From: Nevskia soli DSM 19509
GTDB lineage: Bacteria > Pseudomonadota > Gammaproteobacteria > Nevskiales > Nevskiaceae
DNA length: 64,000 nt
NCBI RefSeq assembly: GCF_000711955.1
Contig: NZ_JONR01000007.1
Location: 169,650-233,649 of the forward strand
Reading direction: 5' to 3'
In this document: one piece after another, positions 26,358 through 34,519 of the stretch
Layout: each line of letters opens with the position of its first letter
Numbering within the stretch: the first letter of the stretch is position 1
Position numbers and translations under genes: made by a program
The notes under the pieces: model-generated
What the model was told of the DNA's origin: nothing
Database searches by the model: none
What the model saw: only the letters and a program-made list of their open reading frames with translations

Positions 26358-26981
26358 TTACTTTTCGTCGCTGGTTTCCGGCAGGATCATCACCGGTTCG
26401 TCGCCCATCGATTGCAGATCGGAAAGGAATTCCAGCACCGATTGCTTGACGATGATGGAGAACGCTTCGTCCAGCGAATGCGGCTGGCCGTAACTGGGCG
26501 GCACGGCGCGGCCGGAGACGGTGATCATGGCGTGCCGGTAGAGGCCGGTTTGCGGTTTTTCCACGCCCGCGGTCTGCATGGTGTAGGTGAAGTGGTATTC
26601 GTCCTTGGTGGTGCTGCCGGTCATGCCTTCGGTCAGTCCATTGACCAATCCGTTGTGGCGTGCGGCATCGAGGTCGACGGTATCGTCGACGATCACGTGC
26701 AGGCTGGCGCCGGGATTGCCGCTGACCGGCTGCAGCACCTGGGTGCGCTGCAGGACGCGCACGATTTCATTGAACACCGCCTGGTTGACTTCCGGACGCG
26801 GCTCGCCGTTGACGCGGAATTCGGCGGTGACCTTGACTGGCGTAGGCGGCGTGCGCGGTTTCAGCTCACGAAAATCGGCCTTGTCGTGTCCGTTTTCGAC
26901 ATAGGCATTGGTGGAGACGCAGCCGCTCGCGACGAGGGCCACAAGTAGACAGCCGACCATCCTGGAAAGGCTTAGGAACAT
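26358..26981 (-). CDS. Hypothetical lipoprotein
   Basis: A 207-residue predicted lipoprotein. The signal peptide ends in the lipobox LVASGC, cysteine at about residue 21. The mature part contains TAEFRVNGEPRPEVNQAVF and LHVIVDDTVDLD and ends in a soluble, acidic tail; no enzyme motif is recognised. It lies 5 bp upstream of the EVE gene on the same strand, so the two are probably co-transcribed. Confidence 0.8.
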   Translation of the reverse strand: MFLSLSRMVGCLLVALVASGCVSTNAYVENGHDKADFRELKPRTPPTPVKVTAEFRVNGEPRPEVNQAVFNEIVRVLQRTQVLQPVSGNPGASLHVIVDDTVDLDAARHNGLVNGLTEGMTGSTTKDEYHFTYTMQTAGVEKPQTGLYRHAMITVSGRAVPPSYGQPHSLDEAFSIIVKQSVLEFLSDLQSMGDEPVMILPETSDEK

Positions 26982-27067
26982 GGTGGATTCGTTGATCTGC
27001 GGGGCTGCGGCAGTGTGGCATGTGAAGGCGGCACTTGGCCAGCCGTGGCCGCGGACGGTAGCTTTTC

Positions 27068-27643
27068 TCAGAAGAAACGGCGCAGCCCTTTCTCGGTGAT
27101 GACCGCGTCGAGTCTCACATCCCAGGATTCGGCCGGAATCGCGGCCATCTCCTGTGCCGAGTAGGCGTAACCCACCAGCAGCGGCCGGCGTCCGGGACGG
27201 GAGCCGGCGAGTGCCCGGTCATAGTAGCCGCCGCCATTGCCGAGGCGATGGCCGCGCGCGTCGAAGCCGAGCAGCGGCAGCAGGATCAGGTCGATGCGCG
27301 CCGCGCTGCGCCTGGGCCGGGTGCTTGCGGGTTGCGGCAGGTTCAGGGGGCCGCGCCGCGTTTTGCTTTCGCGCCGCAGCGGCACGAAATGCATCCCCGC
27401 ATCGGGGCCGGTGACCGGAGCCCATAACTTGCGACCCTGGCGCAGCAGGTATTCGATCAGGATTGCAGTGGAGAGTTCGGAGCGCGCCGAAAGATAGACC
27501 GCGATATGGCGCGCCTGGCGCAGGCGCCGCCAGCGCAGCAGCTGCAGGGCGGCGCGGCGCGCGCAGCGGTTGCGCTGCGCGCGGTTGATGGCGATGCGCC
27601 GTCGCCGCAAGGTTTGGCGCAGCTCGCTTTTGCGGGCCGCCAA
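27068..27643 (-). CDS. ygfA: 5-formyltetrahydrofolate cyclo-ligase
   Basis: This enzyme converts 5-formyl-THF to 5,10-methenyl-THF using ATP. Motifs are KSELRQTLRRRR, AVYLSARSELST, LILLPLLGFDARGHRLG and NGGGYYDR. The likely start is TTG 27643, giving 191 residues beginning (M)AARKSELR; upstream the frame runs into a CTCTCCC palindrome and the 6S RNA, so longer starts are not credible. The order zapA - 6S RNA - ygfA is conserved in gammaproteobacteria, and the gene may be read from the 6S transcript. Confidence 0.9.
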   Translation of the reverse strand: MAARKSELRQTLRRRRIAINRAQRNRCARRAALQLLRWRRLRQARHIAVYLSARSELSTAILIEYLLRQGRKLWAPVTGPDAGMHFVPLRRESKTRRGPLNLPQPASTRPRRSAARIDLILLPLLGFDARGHRLGNGGGYYDRALAGSRPGRRPLLVGYAYSAQEMAAIPAESWDVRLDAVITEKGLRRFF

Positions 27644-27697
27644 AGAGAGCCCGCCTGAAAGAGCGTCGCGCGAATCGTGTTCCGGAGTGGGGCGGTC

Positions 27698-27765
27698 TCC
27701 CCTCACCCCACCATCGGCATCCGCCGATGGTCCCCCCCTCTCCCGCTCCGCGGGCGAGGGATGTG
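27698..27765. repeat. CTCTCCC palindrome copy between 6S RNA and ygfA
   Basis: CTCCCCTCACCCCACCATCG, an internal CATCGGC/GCCGATG hairpin, then CCCTCTCCCGC-TCCG-CGGGCGAGGG. The family repeat has been inserted between the 6S RNA 3' end and the ygfA start. Confidence 0.7.
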
Positions 27766-27803
27766 GGTCGACAGCCGTTGGCTGTCGATCATTTTGTTGG
27801 GAA

Positions 27804-27995
27804 AGGGTGTCTCCCGCCTGTGCCGTCATCCGTCTTCGACCTTGAGACAGCGTCTCAAGTGGGCGCCGCGCCGCGTATTTGGGCTTTCCGCTGCAAGGCG
27901 GACCTGCGCTCCCTACGCGGGTGAGGCTCCCTTTGCATAGCAATTAGGCTCAAGGGGTTCTGAGATGGATCACGAACACCGCAGGAGACACCGGT
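27804..27995 (-). ncRNA. ssrS: 6S RNA
   Basis: The gene lies between zapA and ygfA, the standard gammaproteobacterial location. On the minus strand the 5' end GGTGTCTCCTGC (27992 downward) pairs with the 3' end GCGGGAGACACC (near 27806). This gives a 12-bp closing stem with one wobble, then a small internal loop and GTG/CAC. The span is about 187-190 nt, matching known 6S RNAs. Internal blocks TGCGGTGTTCGTGA and TTGAGCC fit the family. The RNA binds sigma70 RNA polymerase in stationary phase. A TTATCT -10 box lies about 8-10 bp upstream. End points are accurate to a few bases only. Confidence 0.87.
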
Positions 27996-28087
27996 AACAA
28001 AGATAACACCAAAGGGGTGCAAAGACGAGCCTTGCGCATCGGATCAAAGCGGGCGCATGCAATCGACTGCCTTGCGGAATCGGCGGA

Positions 28088-28453
28088 TCAATCCGCGGTA
28101 TTCAGCGTATGGTCGATATCCAGGCCGAGTTGATGCACCTTGTCGATGGCTTCGGCGTCCTGCGGCGTGACGCCGCTATGGCCTTTCATGGCCAGCAGTT
28201 CGCGCGCGAGGTTGAGCGCGGTCATCACGGCGATGCGCTCGGCGCCCAGTGCCTTGCCGCGGCGGCGGATGCCGGTCATGCGTTCGTTGAGGTAGTCGGC
28301 GGACGCGACGAGGGCTTCGTGCTCTTCCGCCGGGCAGGCCACGGTGTATTCGCGGCTCATGATGCGTACGGTGACGGTCAGCGGATCGTCCTTGCGCGCG
28401 CCTTCCACGATCAGCGCGCCTTCCTTCCTGGGGTCCTTCGCAGCCTCTTTCAT
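28088..28453 (-). CDS. zapA: Cell division protein ZapA
   Basis: A 121-residue FtsZ-associated protein that bundles protofilaments at midcell. The core VTVRIMSREYTVACPAEEHEALVASADYLNERM is typical, followed by the coiled-coil helix (GKALGAERIAVMTALNLAREL). It is slightly longer at both ends than E. coli ZapA. The ATG at 28453 is 19 bp after the ZapB-like stop, forming an operon that leads into the 6S RNA region. Confidence 0.93.
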   Translation of the reverse strand: MKEAAKDPRKEGALIVEGARKDDPLTVTVRIMSREYTVACPAEEHEALVASADYLNERMTGIRRRGKALGAERIAVMTALNLARELLAMKGHSGVTPQDAEAIDKVHQLGLDIDHTLNTAD

Positions 28454-28472
28454 GATTCCTTGATCGCCCCCG

Positions 28473-28667
28473 TCATTGCGCCTGATCGCTTTCGAGCAGG
28501 CGGATGCGTTCGACCACGCCTTCGATGCGGCGTTTCAGTTCCGCATTGAGCGCGAGCAGGCGGTCACGCTCCTGCAGCGCGCGCTTCCGCTCCAGGCGCG
28601 CCTGACGATATGCGGCGATCAGGCGTTGTACCCGCTCGTCGAGTTGCGCGAGTTCCTTGTGGAGCAT
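28473..28667 (-). CDS. ZapB-like / TIGR02449 coiled-coil protein
   Basis: A 64-residue single coiled coil (MLHKELAQLDERVQRLIAAY, then heptads to RIEGVVERIRLLESDQAQ). Small proteins of this type sit directly upstream of zapA in many gammaproteobacteria and are thought to help cell division. The ATG at 28667 is chosen because the upstream open part is not coiled-coil-like. Too short for a confident family call without a search. Confidence 0.8.
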   Translation of the reverse strand: MLHKELAQLDERVQRLIAAYRQARLERKRALQERDRLLALNAELKRRIEGVVERIRLLESDQAQ

Positions 28668-28762
28668 GGACAAACCGGCGGTTGACTCGTTGCAGTATAG
28701 CGTAGCGTTTGCACCGGAAGCTGCCCGCACCGGCTTGCCGCCCGCGTCGTGTGACAGGAGCG

Positions 28763-28796
28763 CCAAAGCAAACGCCCGGCTTTGCGGGCCGGGCGT
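28763..28796 (-). terminator. Terminator of the Do-family protease gene
   Basis: ACGCCCGGC-TTTGCGG-GCCGGGCGT stem (28772-28796); on the minus strand it is followed by TTGCTTTGG. It begins 20 bp after the protease stop. Confidence 0.75.
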
Positions 28797-28815
28797 CTGA
28801 TGAGGCGCAGTGAAG

Positions 28816-30273
28816 CTATTGCAAGGCGAGGTAGAGAGCGCCGTCGCCGCGGCGCACGTAGAGCAGCAGGTCGCCGTTGCCGCTGGCGAGCTTCTGGAAG
28901 TCGGCCAGGCCGGTTACCGGATGGCGGTTGACGCTGAGGATGATGTCGCCCGGCTGCAGGCCGGCTTCCGCTGCCGGCGAATCGCGGTCGAGTTCGATCA
29001 CCTGCACGCCCTTGCTGTCGCTGTCCTGCACCGGGCCGAAGGTGGCGCCCTTGAGCTTGGGATTGAGGCCCTTGCCGCCGGCGGTGCCCCCGTCCTTGCC
29101 GTTGTCGTTGCCGCCGGCGCTGACCTTTTCGTCCGGGCTCTTGCCGACCACCACGGTGATCTGCTTGGTGGCGCCGTCGCGCAGCACGGTGAGGTCGACC
29201 TTCTCGCCGATCTTGAGCAGGCCGATCAGGTTGCGCAGCTCGGGCATGTCCTTGATGGTCTTGCCGTTGGCCTGGATCACCACGTCGCCGTCCTTCAGGC
29301 CGGCCTTGTCGGCGGGGGTGCCCGGGGCGACCTTGGCCACCAGCGCGCCGTGAGTGTTTTCCTTCAGCCCCAGGGCCTTGACCAGTTCAGGGGTCAGGTT
29401 CTGGCCGACGATGCCGATGCGGCCGCGCTCGAACTTGCCGGTGGCGATGAGCTGGCTCATCACCGACTTGGCCAGGTTCACCGGAATGGAGAAGCCGATG
29501 CCGATGCTGCCGCCGCTCTGGCTGTAGATCTGCGAATTGATGCCGACCAGTTCGCCGCGCAGGTTGATCAGGGCGCCGCCGGAGTTGCCGGGGTTGATCG
29601 AAGCGTCGGTCTGGATGAAGTCCTGGTAGCTGCCGTCGTCGGCGCCGGTGTTGCGGCCGAGGCCGCTGACGATGCCGGAAGTGACGGTCTGGCGCAGGTT
29701 GAAGGGGCTGCCGATGGCGACCACGAAGTCGCCCACCTGCAGCTGCGCCGAGTCGCCCAGCGGCAGCGCGTTGAGGCCGTCGGCCTTGATCTGCAGCACG
29801 GCCAGGTCGGTCTGCGGGTCGGTGCCGATCAGCTTGGCGTCGAACTGGCGGTCGTCGTTGAGGCGCACCTTGATCTTGTCGGCGTGCTCGACCACGTGGT
29901 TGTTGGTCAGCACGTAACCCTTGGCGGCATCGACGATGACGCCGGAGCCGATGGCCTGTTCCTCACGTTCCTGCGGCTGCTGCTGGCCGGGCGGGACGTT
30001 GAAGAAGCGGCGGAAGAAGGGGTCGTTGAGCAGTGGATTCTGGATTTGCACCTTGCTGCTGACGGCGATGTTGACCACGGTCGGCAGCACGGTCTTGAGC
30101 ATCGGCGCCAGGGAGGGCACCTGGCCGGGGGCGCTCGGCGCCAGCATGGCCGGCGGAATGTCCGCATGCACCGGGGCGGGGGAGGTGGTGGTCAGCGCGA
30201 GGGTCGCGACGGTTGCCATGAGGGCGGCGCCGCCGGCAACTATGGTGGTTTTCAGAAACGACATACGGGCCAT
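28816..30273 (-). CDS. degQ: Do-family periplasmic serine protease (DegP/DegQ/MucD type)
   Basis: A 485-residue envelope protease and chaperone. A signal peptide (ends PVHA) is followed by a trypsin-like domain with the complete triad: His in NNHVVEHADKI, Asp in TDPQTDLAVLQI, Ser in GNSGGALI. Two PDZ domains follow (about 285-375 and 390-485, the second with GLQPGDIILSVN). A Gly/Asn/Lys-rich linker (GGNDNGKDGGTAGGKG) separates the PDZ domains. DegP, DegQ and MucD cannot be told apart by motif alone. Monocistronic; the 134-bp upstream region contains no motif I can name. Confidence 0.93.
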   Translation of the reverse strand: MARMSFLKTTIVAGGAALMATVATLALTTTSPAPVHADIPPAMLAPSAPGQVPSLAPMLKTVLPTVVNIAVSSKVQIQNPLLNDPFFRRFFNVPPGQQQPQEREEQAIGSGVIVDAAKGYVLTNNHVVEHADKIKVRLNDDRQFDAKLIGTDPQTDLAVLQIKADGLNALPLGDSAQLQVGDFVVAIGSPFNLRQTVTSGIVSGLGRNTGADDGSYQDFIQTDASINPGNSGGALINLRGELVGINSQIYSQSGGSIGIGFSIPVNLAKSVMSQLIATGKFERGRIGIVGQNLTPELVKALGLKENTHGALVAKVAPGTPADKAGLKDGDVVIQANGKTIKDMPELRNLIGLLKIGEKVDLTVLRDGATKQITVVVGKSPDEKVSAGGNDNGKDGGTAGGKGLNPKLKGATFGPVQDSDSKGVQVIELDRDSPAAEAGLQPGDIILSVNRHPVTGLADFQKLASGNGDLLLYVRRGDGALYLALQ

Positions 30274-30407
30274 ATTGTGAATAATCCTTATGGATAAACG
30301 ACCGCGCGGTAGCGGCGTGCGCTTTCAGACCATGCGCCGGACGGCAAGTTTCCCGCCGCCGGCACGGTTTTTTTAACTTTAAGCTGTTTGTTCAGGCTGT
30401 CTGGGGG

Positions 30408-31043
30408 TCAGCGCAGCCGAATCAAGGGGTTGAGGGCATAGCGGCCGCCGATGGCGGCACTGGCCAGGATATGGCCGTCCAGCGCCTTGCGCACCTGGGC
30501 GGCGGTGAACTCGCCGTCCACCGGGCAGCGCTCCAGGTCCACCGCCAGCAGCTGGAAGGTGTAGTGGTGGGGAATGCTGTCGTTCCAGGGCGGGCAGGGG
30601 CCGTCGTAGCCGAAATACGGCCCTCCCATGTCCTTGTCGCCGGCGAACCAGGCGGTGTAGTCGTTGATGCCCTGGCGGCTGCCTTCGGGGCCGTCGGGCT
30701 GGCGTTTGCCGCCCGGGGTGATGCCCGAGCCGCAAGCGCCTTCGGCGATGCCCGTGGTGGTGGGCGGCATGTCGACCATGACCCAGTGCACGAACTCTCC
30801 GCGCGGCAGCTTCGGGCTGAGGATGGCGCCTTCGGTATTGACGTCCGCCGGCTTGGGTGAAGGCGCATCGGCGTCGGTGCACAGCAGCACCAGGCTGCGG
30901 GTGCCGGCCGGCACGTCGCTCCAGTGCAGTTCCGGGTTGAGGTTCTGCGACAGGCGCACGTGACCGACCGGCGCCTTCGCCGCAAAGGCGCAGCGGCCGG
31001 GGATGACGCCGCCATCGGAAAAGCTGCGGCTGGCTAGTTTCAT
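30408..31043 (-). CDS. YbhB/YbcL-type PEBP family protein
   Basis: A 211-residue phosphatidylethanolamine-binding-like protein (bacterial Raf-kinase-inhibitor-like). Signature blocks are NPELHWSDVPAGTRSLVLL, DADAPSP, FVHWVMVDMP, GYDGPCPPWNDSIPHHYTF and LDGHILASA. Cytosolic, function unknown in bacteria. ATG 31043 fits the family N-terminus MKLASRSF. Confidence 0.92.
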   Translation of the reverse strand: MKLASRSFSDGGVIPGRCAFAAKAPVGHVRLSQNLNPELHWSDVPAGTRSLVLLCTDADAPSPKPADVNTEGAILSPKLPRGEFVHWVMVDMPPTTTGIAEGACGSGITPGGKRQPDGPEGSRQGINDYTAWFAGDKDMGGPYFGYDGPCPPWNDSIPHHYTFQLLAVDLERCPVDGEFTAAQVRKALDGHILASAAIGGRYALNPLIRLR

Positions 31044-31078
31044 GGATGAATCCTGTAGGGGCCTGGGGGAGGGCGCTT

Positions 31079-32107
31079 TTATAACATCCCGGCAGGGCGT
31101 TGCCACGGCAGGGTGGTGCCCGCCGAAAGGCGGGCGAGAGCGCCGAAGATCTGGTCGCGCAGGTTGCGGCGCACGCGGTAGTGCAGTTCGTAGACGTCGA
31201 CTTCCTTGACCCGCTGCAGCAGGTAGTCGTCGCTGGTGCGCACCTCGTCGATCAGCTTCAGCTCCAGCGCCTGGGTGCCGTACCAGTGCTCGCCGGTGGC
31301 GACCTGCGGCAGCGACAGCTGCGGGCGGTTGGCGGCGACGAAGGACTTGAACAGGGTGTGCGTCTCGTCCAGCTCCTCGCGGAACTTGGCGCGCGCCGCG
31401 TCGTTGTTTTCGCCGAACATGGTCAGGGTGCGCTTGAATTCACCGGCGGTGTGCAGTTCGTAGTCGATGTGCTTTTCGCGCAGCAGGCGGTTGAAATTGG
31501 GCATCTGGCCGACCACGCCGATGGAGCCGACGATGGCGAACGGGGCCGCCGTGACATGGTGGGCGACGCAGGCCATCAGGTAGCCGCCGCTGGCCGCGAC
31601 CTTGTCGATGGCCACCACCAGGCGCAGGCCATGGTCGCGGATGCGCCGCAACTGCGAGGCGGCAAGGCCGTAGCCATGCACCACGCCGCCGGCGCTCTCC
31701 AGCCGCAGCAGCACCTCGTCCCGCGGCTGCGCCACCTGCAACAGGGCGCTGATTTCCTCGCGCAGGGCGTTGACCCGGCTGGCTTCCAGGTCGCCGTGGA
31801 AGTCCAGCACGAACAGGCGCGGCCGGGTCGGGCCACCTTTCTCGAGTGCATGCTCGCGGGCCTTGTCCTCCCGTTTGAGCCGCTTGTGTTCCCGCTTCAG
31901 CTGGTCGGCACCAAGCAGCTCCTGGTTGAGGATGTCGGCCAGGCGCCGCAGGCGTTGGTTCAGGTTCTTGACCTCCAGCCGTTCGCCGCCTTCCTGCCGG
32001 GCGGCACGGACCAGGTTGGCCGCGGCAATGCCGATGACGATGATTGCTGCGACCCAGGTCACGGTCCGGGCAAGAAACAGGCCGTATTCGAGTAAAAATT
32101 GATGCAC
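31079..32107 (-). CDS. sohB: SohB-like S49 signal-peptide-peptidase protease
   Basis: A 342-residue inner-membrane protease, close to E. coli SohB in length (349). An N-terminal membrane helix (VTWVAAIIVIGIAAANLV) is followed by a charged linker and the ClpP/SppA-like domain. The nucleophile serine is in DKVAASGGYLMACVA, and the general-base lysine is in the GEFKRTLTMF block. FVLDFHGDLEAS matches the family. It lies 35 bp upstream of the PEBP gene on the same strand, so the two are probably co-transcribed. Confidence 0.92.
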   Translation of the reverse strand: MHQFLLEYGLFLARTVTWVAAIIVIGIAAANLVRAARQEGGERLEVKNLNQRLRRLADILNQELLGADQLKREHKRLKREDKAREHALEKGGPTRPRLFVLDFHGDLEASRVNALREEISALLQVAQPRDEVLLRLESAGGVVHGYGLAASQLRRIRDHGLRLVVAIDKVAASGGYLMACVAHHVTAAPFAIVGSIGVVGQMPNFNRLLREKHIDYELHTAGEFKRTLTMFGENNDAARAKFREELDETHTLFKSFVAANRPQLSLPQVATGEHWYGTQALELKLIDEVRTSDDYLLQRVKEVDVYELHYRVRRNLRDQIFGALARLSAGTTLPWQRPAGML

Positions 32108-32251
32108 TTACTGCTCCCTGCACGCTAAAATTCGGGGATGTGTGTACTGCCGCACATTCTGCGCAATTCCAAAATGTCATGATCCTTGCGTATACTAAGA
32201 TGGCACGGGCGTGGCTGCTCGGGGATATTCCACAGGATAGGGATAAGCACA

Positions 32252-33256
32252 ATGAATAAGCTCATGCGTTCGGGGCTCATCGGTACCGGGTTGGCCCTGG
32301 CGACCGTCCTGCCGGCTCATGCCGACGACGTGACGATGCGTCCGTTCATCAGCGAAAGCCTGATGTACACCTTTGCCGACAACAGCCGGCACTCCGATGG
32401 GGGCATCGGCGGCATGCTCGGCGGCGGCATTCCGATCAACCGCTTCTACACCGTGGAACTGGACGGCGCGTATTCGCACTTCAATGCGAATGACGATGCC
32501 GGCAGCAACCCGTGGAAGCAGTATCTGGCCAAGGTCGACAACCAGTTCTACTTCTCGCGCAGTGCGGCGTTCTCCCCGTACTTCGGCCTGGGCCTGGGCT
32601 ACTCCAAGGAAAAGCTGGACAACTCCGGCAGCGACGGCGCCTTCATGGCCGACGCCGGCGTGGGCGCCATCCATTACTTCAAGGTCTTCAACACCGACTT
32701 CGGCGTGCGCGGCGACGTCCGCTACCGCTGGGTCGATACCGACAGCTCCAAGTTCCCCGGCAAGAACGTCAACCGCTTCGGCGAGCCGGTGGTCAGCCTC
32801 GGTCTGCTGATTCCGCTGTCCTTCGGCGGCACCACCGCGGTGGCTCCCGAAACCCTGCCGCCGCCGCCCCCGGTCGTTTCGACCCCGACCGACACGTTGG
32901 CCGCCAACCATCGCTTCGAGGACGTGCACTTCGCCTTCGACAAGTACAACCTGACCGAGTACGCACAGGCCAGCCTGGACAGCGACGTCACCACCATCAA
33001 CAAGCTCAGCAGCACCTACCCGAGCTTGAAGGTGGACGTCTCCGGCCACACCGACTGGATCGGCACCGACGCCTACAACCAGGCCCTGTCCGAGCGCCGC
33101 GCCACCGCGGTCAAGGACTACCTGGTACGCAAGGGCGTCGACGCGGGCCGCATCCGCACCTACGCCTACGGCGAAAGCCAGCCGGTGGCTCCGAACACGA
33201 CCGCCGAAGGCCGTGCCCTGAACCGTCGCGCCGAGATCAGCACCAAGGGCGAGTAA
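32252..33256 (+). CDS. OmpA-family outer-membrane protein
   Basis: A 334-residue porin-like protein: signal peptide (ends LPAHA), eight-strand barrel (about residues 25-205), a proline-rich hinge (PETLPPPPPVVSTPT), and a C-terminal OmpA domain that binds peptidoglycan. The domain shows VHFAFDKYNL, VDVSGHTDWIGTDAYNQALS and RRAEI. The ATG at 32252 follows a GGATAGGGATAA ribosome-site region. A strong terminator follows the gene. Confidence 0.94.
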   Translation: MNKLMRSGLIGTGLALATVLPAHADDVTMRPFISESLMYTFADNSRHSDGGIGGMLGGGIPINRFYTVELDGAYSHFNANDDAGSNPWKQYLAKVDNQFYFSRSAAFSPYFGLGLGYSKEKLDNSGSDGAFMADAGVGAIHYFKVFNTDFGVRGDVRYRWVDTDSSKFPGKNVNRFGEPVVSLGLLIPLSFGGTTAVAPETLPPPPPVVSTPTDTLAANHRFEDVHFAFDKYNLTEYAQASLDSDVTTINKLSSTYPSLKVDVSGHTDWIGTDAYNQALSERRATAVKDYLVRKGVDAGRIRTYAYGESQPVAPNTTAEGRALNRRAEISTKGE

Positions 33257-33282
33257 GGGCTCAAGAGGTTTGCGGGACCAGA

Positions 33283-33311
33283 CCCCCGTCGCGATGCGAC
33301 GGGGGTTTTTT
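33283..33311 (+). terminator. Terminator after the OmpA-family gene
   Basis: A perfect 10-bp stem CCCCCGTCGC / GCGACGGGGG with loop GAT, followed by six T. It lies 27 bp after the stop. Confidence 0.95.
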
Positions 33312-33364
33312 ATTGGCCGGGTGGGGAGCGGGAGGCCGGTATCGCCGCGGCTTCCGGAGATGGA

Positions 33365-34468
33365 TCAGCCGGCGGGCGAGTTTCCGGAAAAGCCCGGTCG
33401 CAGTGCGGCGGCGCGCTGCTGGCGCGCGGCGAGGTCCGCCGCGTCGGCGGCGGCGGGAAGCCAGCCCTGCAGTTGCCGCAGGACGATGCCGCCCAGCACG
33501 TCGAGGTGCGCGGGACTGTCGTTCAGGGCGGGGATGTAGCGCAGGGCCGTCCCGCCGGCGGCGGTGAAGGTCTCGGCATAGCGCAGCTGGATTTCCTCCA
33601 GCGTCTCCAGGCAGTCGGCGGCGAAGCCGGGGCAGAGTACGTCGAGCTGGCGTATGCCGCGTGCCGGCAGCGCGGCGATGGTCGGCTCGGCGTAGGGCTG
33701 CACCCAGGGCAGCTTGCCGAAGCGGCTCTGGAAGGCCACGCTGAATTCGCCTTCGCGAAGCTCCAGGGCCCCGGCCAGCAGGCGGCCGGTCTTCTGGCAC
33801 TGGCAGTAGTACGGATCGCCGGCCAGCACCGTGCGCTGCGGCAGGCCATGGAAGGACAGCAGCAGGTAGTCACCGCGGCCCCGCGCCTGCCAGTGGGCGC
33901 GGACGCTTTGCGCCAGGGCGGCGATATAGGCGGGCTCGTCGTGGTAGCTGTTGACGGTGCGCAGCTCGGGCACCCAGCGGCGCGTGTTCAGTTCGGCGAA
34001 CAGCGCGTCGAGCGCGGCCGCGTTGGTGGAGCAGGAATATTGCGGATAGAGCGGCAGCACGGCGATGCGCCGCACCCGCCGCGCTTCCAGCTCCGCCAGG
34101 GCGGTGGCGATGGACGGTGTGCCGTAGGTCATGCCCAGGGCTACCGGCACGTCCCGGCCCAGCGTTTCCCCCAGACGCCGCTCCAGCCCGCTTGCCAGCC
34201 GTTTCGAGATCGCCAGCAGGGGCGAGCCCTCCTCGGTCCAGATCTTCTCGTAGGCGTGCACCAGGCGGCCCGGACGGAACGGCAGGATGAAGCCGTAGAG
34301 CAGCGGCAGCCACAGCAGCGGCGTCAGCTCCACCACCCGGTGGTCGGACAGGAACTGCGCCAGGTAGCGGCGGATCGCGGCGGGCGTCGGCGCATCCGGC
34401 GTGCCGAGGTTGATCAGCAATACGCCGGTGGCGGGGTCAGTTCGATGCTCTAGAACCTGATCAGTCAT
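33365..34468 (-). CDS. hemH: Ferrochelatase
   Basis: HemH inserts iron into protoporphyrin IX in the last step of haem synthesis. The 367-residue protein shows GVLLINLGTPDAPTP, MTYGTPSI, LPLYPQYSCSTNAA, the catalytic histidine in LSFHGLPQRT, and DVLCPGFAADCLETLEEI with the acidic metal line. DPYYCQCQKTGRLL is the usual proteobacterial form. The C-terminus is extended by about 25 Ala-rich residues. Convergent with the OmpA-family gene. Confidence 0.96.
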   Translation of the reverse strand: MTDQVLEHRTDPATGVLLINLGTPDAPTPAAIRRYLAQFLSDHRVVELTPLLWLPLLYGFILPFRPGRLVHAYEKIWTEEGSPLLAISKRLASGLERRLGETLGRDVPVALGMTYGTPSIATALAELEARRVRRIAVLPLYPQYSCSTNAAALDALFAELNTRRWVPELRTVNSYHDEPAYIAALAQSVRAHWQARGRGDYLLLSFHGLPQRTVLAGDPYYCQCQKTGRLLAGALELREGEFSVAFQSRFGKLPWVQPYAEPTIAALPARGIRQLDVLCPGFAADCLETLEEIQLRYAETFTAAGGTALRYIPALNDSPAHLDVLGGIVLRQLQGWLPAAADAADLAARQQRAAALRPGFSGNSPAG

Positions 34469-34519
34469 TTGTTTGTTTCAACAGTCGCGGCCATGGATGG
34501 CCGCGTTCTTGACAGGATG

